A stretch of 64,000 nt of DNA from Sipunculus nudus (Eukaryota; Annelida; Sipuncula; Golfingiida; Sipunculidae), in NCBI GenBank assembly GCA_026874595.1, contig CM049306.1:23917019-23981018 (forward strand), in the 5' to 3' direction. Position numbers and translations under genes: made by a program. Position 1 is the first letter of the stretch; each line of letters opens with the position of its first letter. Below, in pieces: positions 35,301 to 49,500 of the stretch. Under the pieces are notes generated by a model. The model did no database searches and was not told the origin of the DNA. It saw only the letters and a list, made by a program, of their open reading frames with translations.

Positions 35301-38300
35301 GGTCATGAGGTCAAAGGTCAAGGTCACAGGAAACCTCTATAAAAAGATTGTGGATGCATTTTCAGCCAAACAATTCATCTCAGATCTTTCATTTTGCACA
35401 TATAGTTCACCTGCCTAGAGTGGAAGACCCCTATCAATTTTGAGGTCACAAGGTCAAAGGTGAAGGTCACAGGAGCCATATGTCCAAAAATTAGTTTCTG
35501 GATGATAATTTCTGCTTTTATTGATGTATGGATTTCAAACTTGACTTATATATGTCCCATTGGAAAAGCAAGACCCAAATAGATTTTGGGGTCATGAGGT
35601 CAAAGGTCAAGGTCACATCTTTAAAAAGATATCGGAATCATTTTAGCCAAACATTTCATCCCAGATCTTTCATCTTGCACATATAGTTCACCTGCCAAGA
35701 GAGGAAGAACCCTATCAATTTTGAGGTCACAAGGTCAAAAATGTAGGTCACAGGAGCCATCTGTCCAAAAATTAGTTTCTGGATGATAATTCCTGCTTTT
35801 ATTGATGTATGGATTTCAAACTTGGCTTTGTTATTGACCCATTAGAAAAGCAAGACCCAAATTGATTTTGGGGTCATGAGGTCAAAGGTCAAGGTCACAG
35901 GAAACCTCTTTAAAAAGATCAAGGTCACAGGACCAACATCTTCAACAAGATTGTGGATCGTTAGATGGAATAAACAATAAATATGCCAAGTGTCAGTATA
36001 TGCTGCTAAAAATGGGGGTCTGTTCTTGTAGGAGGGGGGCCTACTATGTCTGGGGATACTCTGGCACCTGCGGTGGCAAGAAATGTCTAGTTCTTTTACT
36101 TGTTTTTGTGCCGTTTAATACCCCATCATTGCCACCTAAAGTTTAAGTTGTTTTTGTGCCCTTTAATACCCCATCATTGCCACTTAACAGTACTGTGAGC
36201 ATTATAAGTCAAAAACTAATTGACAGATTTCTTTCATATCATGCATATACATAGACATGGGTTATGGGATGATGTATATTGAAATTGGGGTCATGACCTT
36301 TTCTATGAGAGTGACCTTTTCTATGAGTGTAGTCTGATATTAATTGTTGCTGAAGATGGGGGGGCCTATTCTTAAAAGGGGGGGGGGGGGGGGGGATTAA
36401 TTGTCTGGGGATACTATGGCACCTGCGGTGCCAAGAAATATCTAGTTAATAATACAAATTGGGAAAAAATTGATCTGTATACATCAAATATTTTACACTA
36501 TATCACTGGGCTGAGATGCTCAGTGAATGTGTATCACAATACTCAATATTGCACATTGCGCATGAAATATATGATTCTTGTTTGCTGGCCAAAAGTTTCA
36601 TGATTCCTTTATTGCTTTAACACATTCCTGTTAATTCTGAAACAAAGCTCTTGCTCATTACATGAACATCTACAGCACTAGTACAGTGTACAGTCACCAT
36701 AGTTCTAAATTCAGTCATTTAGTCATCAGACAACTTACAAGGTTGATATAATGTATAATGCTTCAAATCTGTACTGTTTCTTTACCATTACACCTTCGTA
36801 ATATTAAAAAGACAACCATTAACAAAACATGAATAGTGCACAATAGGAGGTAGTCACATTGTGTTTTTAAACACCATATTGAATGCAGTGTACAATTCAT
36901 CAATAGTAGTAATTTATTACCACTGATAGTCGTTTTAATATACAGATTTCTTGTCTTTACAAATTATATACTAATATATTATCTCTCTTTCCAACAGTCA
37001 GTACATGTTACTATTCTGAATCCCTTAATTATTGTACAATACTTGCAATAGGGACGAATTCTTGTAGAATGATGGCTGAAATATATTTTCCAATCATTGG
37101 ATGCCATAACTGTACAGTGTGCTTTTCTACTCTGCCAAGCTTGATTGGGCAGAATAATAGCAGCCAAGAGCCATTGTAAATACAATATGATACATGACAA
37201 TGAAGTGACATAAAAGCCCTTTGCGTTGTGTACAGATTGACAGAGGAGATCATACAGAACTTGGGCAGATATAGGAACACACTATATATGTACAGGACAG
37301 GTCAGTGTCACAGCTTATGAAAAAACTAGACAGAGGTGTTAACAAACTTTAGTTGACGAATGTAGAGCAGTACTTGAATATCAGTCTGTGTAAATCACTG
37401 CTTGTGATTTCATAACACAGTTTTAATATTAATATTGTTATTATTTTTTTATATTGTTGATGTAATTAATAAAATCAGATCACATTAAGCTTTGTGTGTG
37501 TGTATGTGTGTGTTCTGTATCTAAATTAATGGGGAGTTCCCTGGAGTATCTCCCATCCCTCCACAAAATAAATTGAAGAATTTGATATTGTAGTCCTGAC
37601 ACCAGACAAACAACCAAACAAAATTGAGAAAACATAACCTCCTTTATATTCATTAAGCCAGTGCCAGGTTAATTAAGATCAGTTATTACACCTTAGTGTT
37701 ATATAAAATATAACTTTAAAAGAAGCCTTTTATTATGTAGAATAATGGAAAGGAGTCTGATGTGAAGCTGTTTTTTTTAAATGTATACATATCAAATGTG
37801 ATTCTCACATGGTAACCTTAAAACCTGAAACTTAGCAGTGTTATGACATTGTGTTCATTCAGTACTATCCATCCAAATAACAAACAAGGCAGTAGGTTAC
37901 CTGTACTTGTTCTGATTAACTCTGAACATGTGTTGCTCTGTTTATACAAGTCAGTTCATGCTGGGTTCACAGTACTTCCATTGTGATTGATGAACTTAGT
38001 CACACTGGGCAAACCTAATCAGCTTAATTAATCCACACTTTTTTCAAGGCCGCCCATCAGTAAATATGTATAAAACATGGAGTAATGCTGTGAAATCCCT
38101 TTTAATTCTATTTCCATTTTAATTAAAAAAAAAATCAAATGTTCAAATATTGTTCATGTCAGTAATCTATTGGAAAGCTCTTTACTTCTCCATTAGCTCC
38201 TTTGTTCACCATGTTCCATAATCTGCTTCAGAGAATTATGGGTATTAAATGCCTATTGACATTGTTTAGCCAATGTTCTCTTTATATTAATAGGAATAAG

Positions 38301-38926
38301 AAAATATGCCCTTAGTGTTTCATAATTTTGGTACACTTTTAAATACTATCTCTGGTTACCTGTAATAGCTGCCTGTGGATAAAATGTATTGATAGGTGTG
38401 TTTGGTCTGCTTTTATTTAGCTTCCTTGGCTGTATACCTGCCTAATCCTTGTAGTAATCACTCGCATCTGGCTGTGTGCTTGGCTTGATTACTCTGGCTC
38501 TAATGGCCTCATTAAGTAATACACAATACAGATGTTGTTTGGAGAAGTTCAGTGGAAACATGACCAGTCCATGTAGCTTGTAAACACTGTAACTTTTATA
38601 GAATATATGATATATGACTAGTTTTTTTAATACATCTTTAATTGCATAGTTAGTATGAAAAATGTGTTTTAGCAAGTTTGAATAAGTTATTACCATTTTG
38701 TTAAGGAGGTTTGGTGTTACTTTATGCCAGACAAGGTGTGGTCAAGGTATATTCACATCTTCATTAACTCATTAACACTGGTTTTTCCATAAATCTGGAC
38801 TAATTTAATAATGAACTTCACCCCTATGGCCCCATTGACTTAAAAGTAAAAAAAAATTGATTTTGCACAATTGAATGGTTTGGTATTTTCTTATACTGTT
38901 AATATATATAAATATATACATAATTT

Positions 38927-38987
<61 letters not shown>

Positions 38988-41900
38988 ATGAATAGGCACA
39001 AATGCCTGTTACATAATAATTTCTCACTATAACCTTGTGAGGTTCTGTAGGGGTCAATCTCCATGTTATACCTTATGTATTTGCTTGACCCCCTCAGATT
39101 TAGTAAACCCATTTATGTGTACTCTAGGGAATCCAGATAAGTGGTTGGTGTATGTGAGGGGAAGGATGAGAATATTGGAAGATGTTGAATCCGCCTCTGA
39201 AGAATGAGAATTCGTTTTTCCTTGGGGGGGGATGAAAATTTTCATTCTCCCCAGGAAAAACAGCTATTTATTGTATCCTTGGGGCAGACAAAGTCAGGGG
39301 ATACAATGGTTTAAGATCAGTTCCGCTGTTGCCATCACTGCAGAAAAATCATATGAGGGAGATTACTCAAAAAAATATTTCATAGAATTTTACAAACTTT
39401 ACATGTGCATAGGTATGGGCAAGTGAAGCCTATTTAAAATGAGGTCATGACCATTACTAGAGAATGACCTTGACCAGGATCATATTTGGTGAAAATTACA
39501 CATAATCCTAAATATCTCAAGAAAATTGCATGGATAGGTCCAAAAACCAGGATGACTGAAGATCTTGGATAGTTTTGTCTTATGCAGAAGACTCGTGGCC
39601 CACCTTTTATCCTTTTTCTGTTTCAGCGCCTGTTAATGCACCATCATGGCCCATTTTACATTGGTGTGAGCTTTCATATTATGTACATGCATAGCTACAG
39701 GATGAACCCTATTAAATTGGGGTTATGACCTTCAGTATGTTGGCTTATGACAAAAAACTTGCTAATATAGTCTAAATGGCCGAAAAACTGCAAGTATAAA
39801 ATGGCTCTCATCTCGAAGCTCTGTTGTTTCACAGATTGAGTTCGGCATGGCAGGGTCTTAGATGCTGGGATCAGTGAAGGGAATGTATGCTGCTTTTGTC
39901 TTTGTGGATGTGGGTGCTTTAGCTTTTCTGTAAAGTCACCGTTGCGGGAAAATCGGTGGGGGACTCTCACAGCTTTCTGCTTGGCTTGGTGGCATCACAT
40001 CTATTAGCTCTCAAAATTATGCTTAAGGAGCACACAGGGCTGGGGTCTTGACCACAGCAACCTGTAGCTGCTTGACAAAGCGAAAAACATCTCAGTCAGT
40101 CAACCACTATGAGAGTGGGCTTGACCCTTAATATTTCTGTATTTGGTAAAAACTATTTATTAACATTGATTTCTTATTTGTTATTAATTAAAAAAAAATC
40201 TGTAGGCTTTGAAATTGGTGATCTTTGTTTTGTCAGAACCTTTATTGTTAGAGGCAGGGTTTTAACAAAGTGAGTGAAATAAGTAGAGAAAAACAGTGTT
40301 GAAAACAGGATTCAGGGCACAGTTTGATGCATAAAAAGAAAAAAATATTATTATTTAGTATTTACTAGTTGCTAAATAATATATTTATATATATATATAT
40401 ATAAATGATGTATGTTAACCCCCCTCTTTGACCAAGAAAACAATGAACAGTTCCTATACCCAGACCTTGTGTCTGACTGAGGTGCCTGTGCCCAACCTGA
40501 CCAACAAAAGTACCTGGTCTGCACACCAGGTGGCCCCACTGACAACTGAATCCATTGACTGAACATGTTCTTAATATACTTGTGTTAATACTTTTAATAG
40601 ATTATTCAATTAATCTGTTAATTTCCAATAATTAACTACTGCTTTTGAAAATAAATATCCTGTAACATTCAAACCAAAATAAATCACAAAATGGTCTTTT
40701 ATTCTTTTATGGCACAAACAAACAGTATGAATTTTCAAAATTCTCATCACTTGGCATTTCATATATAAATGATCTTTTTTCCTTTAGGTAATATAGAACT
40801 TGCATAACATTCTTTATTTTCAGAATTTGTGGCCAGGTTGTGTATAGTATATAAAACTGGTTATATTGTTAAACTTAAAAGCTTGGCAAGCTGCAGTTTT
40901 AGATGCAAAACCTGTTATTGATTTTTCCTGAACCTGTATTTTCTTAATTCATAAAGTTCATATTCTGTTTATATTATACAGATTATTTTGAATATTAATT
41001 AGGTTACTTGATGATGCACTATGACCTCTGAACCTCAATCTGCTCAACTTGTTGTTTGATGATCATTCTAAGACCAGGTCATCCAGTGCAGTAATATTTA
41101 AGTATTCAATAATGGAAATAAATCTGCTTAAAAGGTAATTTTTCTTTTTTTTTTATAGGCCAATTGTCTCTGTCATATATTGGTCAAATAGCCACATTGT
41201 AACCTTTCTGTGCAAGATACTGATCAGGAATAATAAAGATGATATAAAATCTAGTATGTACCAATATTTTAATATGATATGTTGATTCTTGGTATTGCTA
41301 GATTTTTGTGACTACATCGTAACATGCTGAGATAATAAGTGACATTCACCTAAGCTTATATGTGGCATGTAGATATGTGTGTTTCATCCTGATATTTATG
41401 TTCATGTGAACTCACTTGTCGGCACATTTGGGCTTTTTATTGACCAAGCACAGCTGTTTAATGACATATTTCTTTTATGGATGGCAGTTTCAGAAGAATA
41501 AAATGTAGGAGCACATTTGTATCATCTTAGAGGTTATGTGACTTCTTTCGTATGTGCTGTTTGTATTAAATGTAAAATCTGAGACTACAGTCTATTTCCC
41601 TTTCCATATGTAGGTAACTGCAGAAATGCATGATCATTATGTCTTGGGGATGAAAAATACCTGTAACCACTAGTCTTAGGCAACTTTAGAGGTTTCTAGT
41701 AAATAGATAGGAAAATTGGATATGCAAGACATGACTTCATGGCAGATGACATACATAGCTGTCATAGATCAGTTTATCTCAGCAGACGGGATCAATACAA
41801 AACTCATTTGGCATTTTAAATTTAAACAGGACAGATGATGAGATACGGCCTACTGTGTGTCATACCAGCATTAATGCTGAAATAATGCACTGTCCTTGCC

Positions 41901-44900
41901 TCGTGTTCATATGATATAAATTAAATGGCATATACAGCTGAGATTATCATAATATTTGCTCTCTGATTCAGGAATTCTTAATTAGGAATATCAGGATGAA
42001 CAAATCAATATTAAAAACCCAAATTTTTAAGCTCTCTTTAAATTTTACCATCAGCTTGCTTTAGAAGCTAAAGAGATCATGACTCAATAATATTCAGATC
42101 CTTTTCTTAAAGTTAAACTGATTTAGGTCTGAAGCACTTTGAAATTGAACTCTGTATGTTTTGTAAATGTAGGTAACAATGTATATAATTGTTGCTGATA
42201 TTATAAATGCTAACTGGTATATTTATTTCTTCAAGGCAATTTTTGCAAACCTACACTTACATGGATGAAAACATTAATTTGTCCCATATGACCTTTTGAA
42301 ATCAGAGATGCATGAATGGACATTTATGGGATTAGTGAAATGTCCCATTCTGTGATTTATGTCAACTTGCATTAAGCACTGGGCCTAGCGATTGTTTTAT
42401 GATGGATGAGACAACATAAAGATGAACACACTGGAGATGACTCAATAGTCTGCTAAGTTTAAAGATGTTTGTGCACTGTAGGTGATAATAAATTGGTTTC
42501 CATGATATTATAATACTTATACACGGAGGCTGTGGAATGTTCCTGCCTGAGTATTTTTCTGGCTATAAAAACATGTTAGGCATTTAAATGTAACTATTCG
42601 TACATACACCTGTGTATAATCTTGGACTTGTATATATACCTCAGGTGACATAATGGTGTTTGCTGGCTCACGTATGTACTTCATACACTTCAAAACTGCT
42701 CTTCCATACTACATGCTTTCATTGGCCTCACATGAAAGGCACTGAAAAATGATGGACTAAGTGCTTCATGGAGCTCTGAAGAAGTAGGTCACACGATTCA
42801 CTGGAGTTATTTTAATTCTCAATACAAGAGTCATGCTCAAAAGAACACACCTGAGCTAAGATGAAAAGGATCTACCCCTACATGTCCCCAGAGAGGTAAT
42901 GCAGACCTATCCTTGTCCTCGCTGATACAGTGATAGGGGAGGTACAGTGTGGAGTAAAAGGATGGCATGCATTATTGTAGCTTATTATATCAGCTACGGA
43001 AATGGGATCTGCATATGATATCAGCTGTGCATGGCTTGGATAGGAAATATCCCAGTTACTGGGTTCAGAGATGGAGACATGTCGCAAATTTTCTCCGCCC
43101 TGGTGTCCCCGATTAGCCGGGTCCACGGGTCATTCACGTTTAACAGACGCAGGAAATCACAGGTGGGTCAGTGTGTGATGATGGCCACTTGACCATTGTA
43201 ACCTGTCTGTTGCTTTGAGATTCTACATGTTTCTTACTATACATGTTTTGGTACAGGGAAGCAGGCTCCCCGCGGGAGGTGAGGCAGGTAAAAATAGGTG
43301 TTCTGTGTAGACTTCTGTGTGTGGATTTATTAAGCATTCAGTTTATTTACATGGTAGGAACACCTGCTGAGCTTAAGTACCCATCTGCTGAATAGGTGTG
43401 GGTGTGTGTCATTTAAAAGAAGTTTTAGAGAATATCATCCGTGACATAGTAATAGTTTATTACAGTGATATAATATTCATTCAGGTAGAAAATCTGTACA
43501 TTGAAATTGTCTCATTTTGAGATTTAAATAAAAATTTACAGTTTCTTCAGTAATAAAAAATATACAGATTTCTACTATAGTTAGAATATAATCATATCCT
43601 ACACTATGGGACAAGAATCCAGTTCAGACATTTCTTCTTTTGTTACATATCAGGATTTAGATCACTACTTTTGGCTTTGCCTAATATTCAGTGAACCAAC
43701 TTTGTTGTGAATATATTGCATGATTCCTTTGTGTTTACCACATAGATGTGTAGGTTAATACGGTTGCATACCTTAATTATATATACTAGCATGTTAACTG
43801 GTAGGAATAACAGGATTTTGTGATCTCTAAGGGCTGGGGTTTAATCATTAACAAAAAATTAGAATGTTGTTAACACATACTGTGTTAGATAAACTGCTTA
43901 CTTTTAGTTCAGGTACTGTGTAAGGTGGTCGGCAGCCATACCTGTCAGACCACATCCATCTAAGGAAAAAATATAAGTCCTGCTTTCTCAGTTCATCAGT
44001 CTATGTCCCAGTAAAGATGGACGTGGGGGCTTTTGCTTACAAACACACTTTTATGTGGGGCTGGTTGGAGATTTCCTTCCAAGGATCTGAGCCCTCTAGG
44101 TATCGTTGGTACTGTACAAGATATACTGCTATTTACAAATATTGTAAATTTAAAATTGATACATATTGTTGTTATAGCACTACTTGAACAAAATCTGCAT
44201 GTTATGTTATTTTAGTGAAGGCATAATAATTGCAATTTGTAAATTTGAATTTTATTTTATTTTGAAGGAAGATTATTTGTTTGGCTCAGATGAGCTTTAT
44301 AAATTAACAACTGTTGCATTATATAATATTTTATTTTGTATTATCTGTGGCCATAAGGTAAGATAAATTTCCTCTTTTAAAAATTCTTCAGATAGAAAAT
44401 ATCAGCAAAGCTTTGTTGAGATGTTTTAACCAAATTATATTTTTAAAGTAAAGTATGTATTTTGCCTGATTCAGCATACTTAAATTGTTACTTTTCTGAA
44501 GTAACCCATTTCTGGGCAAGTAATAAAAAAAACCAGTCCCCATTCCATTGCAGTATGAGGATAGCGTGGGGGAGGCAACATTGTGATGGTGATGTTGTGG
44601 TTATCTGTCTAGGACCCTGTTTCTCTGGCTGAACAATGGGCCATTTAAGTTGTGTCACATGGTGACATTCCTGTCATCATGTGTAGACATCACATTGTGT
44701 GAATGTCACATACCAGGAGTCAAATATTGTTTATAGTCAGTGTAGCATCTCATGGTGTCATTGTAACCACAGTAGTCACGAGCCAAGACAATTGTGTCAG
44801 CTGCATTTTCCACTAGCATGTTTTGAGCCTGGAATAAAGCTGTTGAATCAGGATTAAACAAGCTTTTCAGCCATCCTGGAGATCAGGGATTAACTAGGAA

Positions 44901-46490
44901 ATTAGTCTACATTTTTTCCAGGTATGGGAAAATCAAGGAATATTTTGGCCCAAATGAGAAAGTTGCCCATCTGTTTATTTGGTTTCCTGTTCAAACAGGT
45001 GAGAACGGAACAAGAAGGCCATTACCACTGTTTTACCAGCCTTTACAAGATCTTAAGGCATCCTTTTTAAGATCATCATTAAAATCCCAGGAGAAAAAAA
45101 TCAGATCTAAAATTTGATTTTCATAATATGCTGGGACCCATGATTAAAGATTCAGCCTGAGGTATTTCCACTATTGGTCACTTCTGAAAGATACTTTCAT
45201 CCAGAAAATGGTTCAGTCTTTCACTTGAATTAATACACCTTAATACTCTTTTGCAGGAAAAATTCCTAGAAGTATTATCTGAGCTCCTGCATATATTTCT
45301 TAATCTGTTTCGTAACAGCTTAAATGCAACTGTACAAAGAAAGTAAAGGGAATAATAAATTTATGCACCATCATTTGTTGTCTTCAACACATTTGGGATT
45401 TTTCCCATGAAAAATATATTCTTTTTTATTCAGTCTTAATGCTATGAACCACAGCCAGTACTGATGTCACTTTATCAGTGTACACATGGCTATGTCACTG
45501 GACTAAACTATGTTTTGCAGTATGGAGCCATTGTAATATAACCTGTGTATTTGTGTAAGGTTGTATTAAATGTGGTTATGTTTGCAGTCTCCTACATGCC
45601 ATTAAGGTGTGATGTTTATTACTGATGTGCAATGTCAGGAGATACATGTGAAGGACACACTTGCATAGATTTGTACACCATGCAGGGTCATTCCAGTACA
45701 GGTCGGTGATAGGGCTTAATATTTTACTCATTACTGAGACCCGTGCTGTATTCCACTGATTGCGCCCGGCCAGTATTCTTTCCTTTTTGAATCATTGTTC
45801 ATGTTCTTTGACATATATCATATACAAACTTAAAAAACTTTGGCCTTTATAATTGAAAATAGTTATCATCTTGGACAATAATTTTTATAAATGGGTAAGA
45901 GTGAATGATATGAATACCAACAGAGTGTACAGAAAATTTACAAGTTAATTCTAAAGCATGTTTTAAATCTTCAGCTGTTGATGGCCAAGTAATCCACATA
46001 TAAATTTACACATAAATTAGTGCTAAGAAACTAAGCAGTTTTCAGTCAAGTATCAGAATCTGTCTGGGTTTGGGGTAGCCTAGAGGTCAAGGCAGCTTTC
46101 ATACATTCTTCCTGATAGTCATTTGTTAGATTCCTGGCAGAGCCATCAAGGCAAAATTGGGGAAATAACCATCGTAATTTATACCATATTACTGCAACTG
46201 GACATTCTCAAAATAATAGTTTTATAATCAACTTGAAGGTCTAGAACATTATTTTCTGAGATATCTAAAAACACTACTTTCAGAAGGGAAGGGATGCTGT
46301 AACACATCATGCCATAAAAAAGAAGGCTAAGCAGTAACACAGACTTGATCTAATTTTAAAAGGACTGTCCGATACTACCATCTTACATTAAAAGAAAACA
46401 AACACCCATGCAAACCCTAACAAATGCCTCATGCACTAGGGGTTGCACATAAAAGATAGGAATAAAAAAATATTGTTCTTGCTGATGGTA

Positions 46491-46536
<46 letters not shown>

Positions 46537-49500
46537 ATATTTGAAATTCAAATTTATTTATACAATCAACAAATTTAGACAGTTAAAAATTACACTGTTC
46601 TAGCATCCAGTAACAGGCAGACATTTTAGTAGGCTATTATTAAACTTTGAAAATATCTCAGAAGTATACCATGTGATGTTATTGTTTAAAAATTTTTAGT
46701 GAACCTGTGAGCTTATGCGATGGTGCGGCGTCGTCCATCGTGCGTCGTCTGTACCTTAACCATAGCTATCCCAAAAAGGGCAGGAGCTAGCATCACCAAA
46801 TTTTTTGCAAATAATCAGTCATCCAAAAAACTATATCGGATTCTGTTTATTTTTTTTTCTAACTGCATTTTCTTAGATTTTATAGGGTAAAAGCTGAAAA
46901 AGCTTTAAAAATTTCCTTCTCCGAAACTGTCCAGCCAAATTGTCCAATATTTCACAGAAATGATCCCTGGAACAACCTTTCTCAAGTTTTATCAAATGGT
47001 TCCAGTTCGGAGATCTTTGGCCTAGTTACAGGAGGTTGAACTTTGTTAACTGTGCAAAAAAGCATATGTAAATTTAAATCTTAGAAATGGCTGGAGCTAT
47101 CATCAACAAATTTTATACCTATGTTGGGCACATAGGTCATATCTGAAATTGAGGTATTGGTGGTGCCACCTGCATCAGCCTTTTTTGTACGGGGTCATTA
47201 GTGTTTGTATCACACTGAGGGCTACAAAAAACTTCTCTGAAACCATATGGCCAAAATGTTTAATATTGCACAGAAATGATCCTAGGGTAGTGCTTTCTGA
47301 AGTTTGTTCAAATGGTATATTTTCAGTGACTTTTGGCTAAGTTATGGGAAGCTGAATTTAGTCATATGCCATAACAGCCCATTTTAGCTCAGTGGCTACA
47401 AAGATCTTCTTCTCAAAACCACTGGGCCAAATTCTTAAATCTCACACATTAATTATCCTCAGATGTTGATAATTCAAGTTTGTTCAAATGGTTTTAGTTC
47501 AGTGCTTTTTGGCTGAGTTATGGGAAGCTGAACTAAGCCAGTTTGCTTTATCTTCTTATATGAGTTTTAAACCTGCGAAATGTTTTTCAACTGATGCCAC
47601 TGAAGCCAGTTTGTTTAATATTTTACAAGACTAATCCCTACAATAATTGTATCTGCCAAAACCAAGTTTTGTGGATACTATGCTTTTGACCAGGTTCCGC
47701 CGCCGCGTTCGTTTCCGGAGAACTCCTCTGAGACTACTGGACGGATTGTTCCGAAACTTACACAAATTATCGGGTCACATGTGAACTGGTGCCTAAGCAA
47801 GTGACCTTGACCTCTGACCTTTTCTCTCTGCCCAGCGTCCGTTTGTGCGTCTGTTTCCACACATAAACCCACATATCTCGGGAACCGTTTGACCGATCAG
47901 GAAAAAAATTTTACACAAATGTAGCCCTGGGATAGCTTTTTAACATACACAAAAAAAGGTGGCGCCACCTGCAACCATGTTTGCACATTGTCCATCTGTT
48001 TGTCTGCCCTGGGTTAAAATCACTCATATCTCTGCAGTGGTTTGACTAATTCACCTAAAATTTGGCGTGCGTATATTTCTTAGATATCTTTCTTGATTTT
48101 ATGACAGGTGGCGCCACCTACATTCACGTTAACGCTGCAGACATCAAAGCTCATATCTCGGGAATCATTTGACCAATCGGGAAAAAAATTTTACAAAAAT
48201 GTAGCCCTTGGATAGCTTTATAACATACACAAAAATGGTGGCGCCACCTGCAGCCATTTTTGCACAGCGTCCATCTGTTTGTCTGCTGTGGGATAAAATC
48301 ACTCATATCTCTGCAGTGGTTTGACTTTTCCGCATGCAATTTTGCATGTGTATACATCTTGGATAGTTTCTCGTTCAAATAACAGGTTGCGCCACCTACA
48401 ATCATGTTTATGTGGCAGAGATCCATTCTAATAAGTAACACATGTAACTATTTCCCCTTGCCACTCAATCCATGCCTCACTTCTCCTGTCCTTCTCTGAT
48501 TTTGGCAGACATGTAGTCGCTTGTCGACTACCCGTATTCTAGTTCTTATAATAATTGTCATTAATGGTTCCACATGAATGATTTTTGGCTGAATTATGAA
48601 GATTGAATTGAGTCATTTTACCATATATGTTAGCTGTGTGATGCTGTTACATCTAGCCTGGCACCAGTTTATCAGCATCTTTTACATCATGCCACTAGAC
48701 ATTTAGATTTCAGGTTATATTTGGTTAATATTGACAAGGAAATTTTTTTAAAAGCTTTTAAAAGATTTAGATTTATGATTTAAGTTTTTCATCATACCAG
48801 GCAATGTTACAATCATGGATATTCAGCTCTCTGTGGCTATATAAAGACAACTGTACGTGGATAATAAATTATTGGTATCCCTACTCAACTTAATTCAAGA
48901 ATTTGCCATCAATGATATATATCTGTATTTTAATTTTGCATTCAGTATGCATCCGTAATAATTTTACATATATTCCTGATTTCTTTTTTATAAAAAGTCA
49001 GATGAAAAGCATTTGGTATTGGGAAAATAAATTTCAAAGTGATTTCAAGTAGGGACCACTTTTGTGTACAGATGGCAGCACTTGGTTTACCATTGGCAGA
49101 TTGACAGTGCCTTGATGTTGGCCATTAGCCAAGATGATGTTAGCTCTATAAATAGTTTTGCCACAGTGCCAGGATTGGAAGAAGTGCAGCCAGGTATAGA
49201 TCAAGAGTTCACTCAGTGCACTAGCTGGATTCTATTTATAGCTTTGGCAGACTGCTCACTGCATCATATTTGGCACCAAAGTTCAGCCTGAATCTATTTA
49301 TAGCTTTGGCAGACTGCCAACTGGGTCAGATTATGCAACAGGTAAAGAGTTCACTCAGTGCAGCCAGGTAGAGGTCAAAAGTTCACTCAGTCTAGCCAGG
49401 TGCAGGTCTAGAGTTCACTCAGTGCAGTAGCTTGAGGCAGCAATTTGTCACAGGTCACTCGGGGGCAACTGCCTTACTCACCTAAGCCTTGTCAGCCCAG

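Larger units (their letters stand above)
32938..36090 (+). mobile_element. Compound HINE/Helentron-like element with expanded satellite core
   Basis: The 5' end TGTATCCCCAGACAAAG is matched by an inverted copy (TATGTCTGGGGATAC) near the 3' end. That is followed by the hairpin-forming CACC-TGC-GGTG, a short spacer and terminal CTAG at 36087-36090. Subterminal inverted repeat, internal tandem core repeats, hairpin and CTAG are the layout described for HINE/DINE/pearl elements. No Rep/helicase is present. The core is expanded into the 289-bp array and interrupted by the foldback element at 33543-34090. Confidence 0.7.

Noticed and set aside
47149-48441. Several 60-96-codon frames in 47-48.5 kb and 50.3 kb
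   Set aside because: All fall inside HINE core repeats and lack a conserved reading frame between copies.
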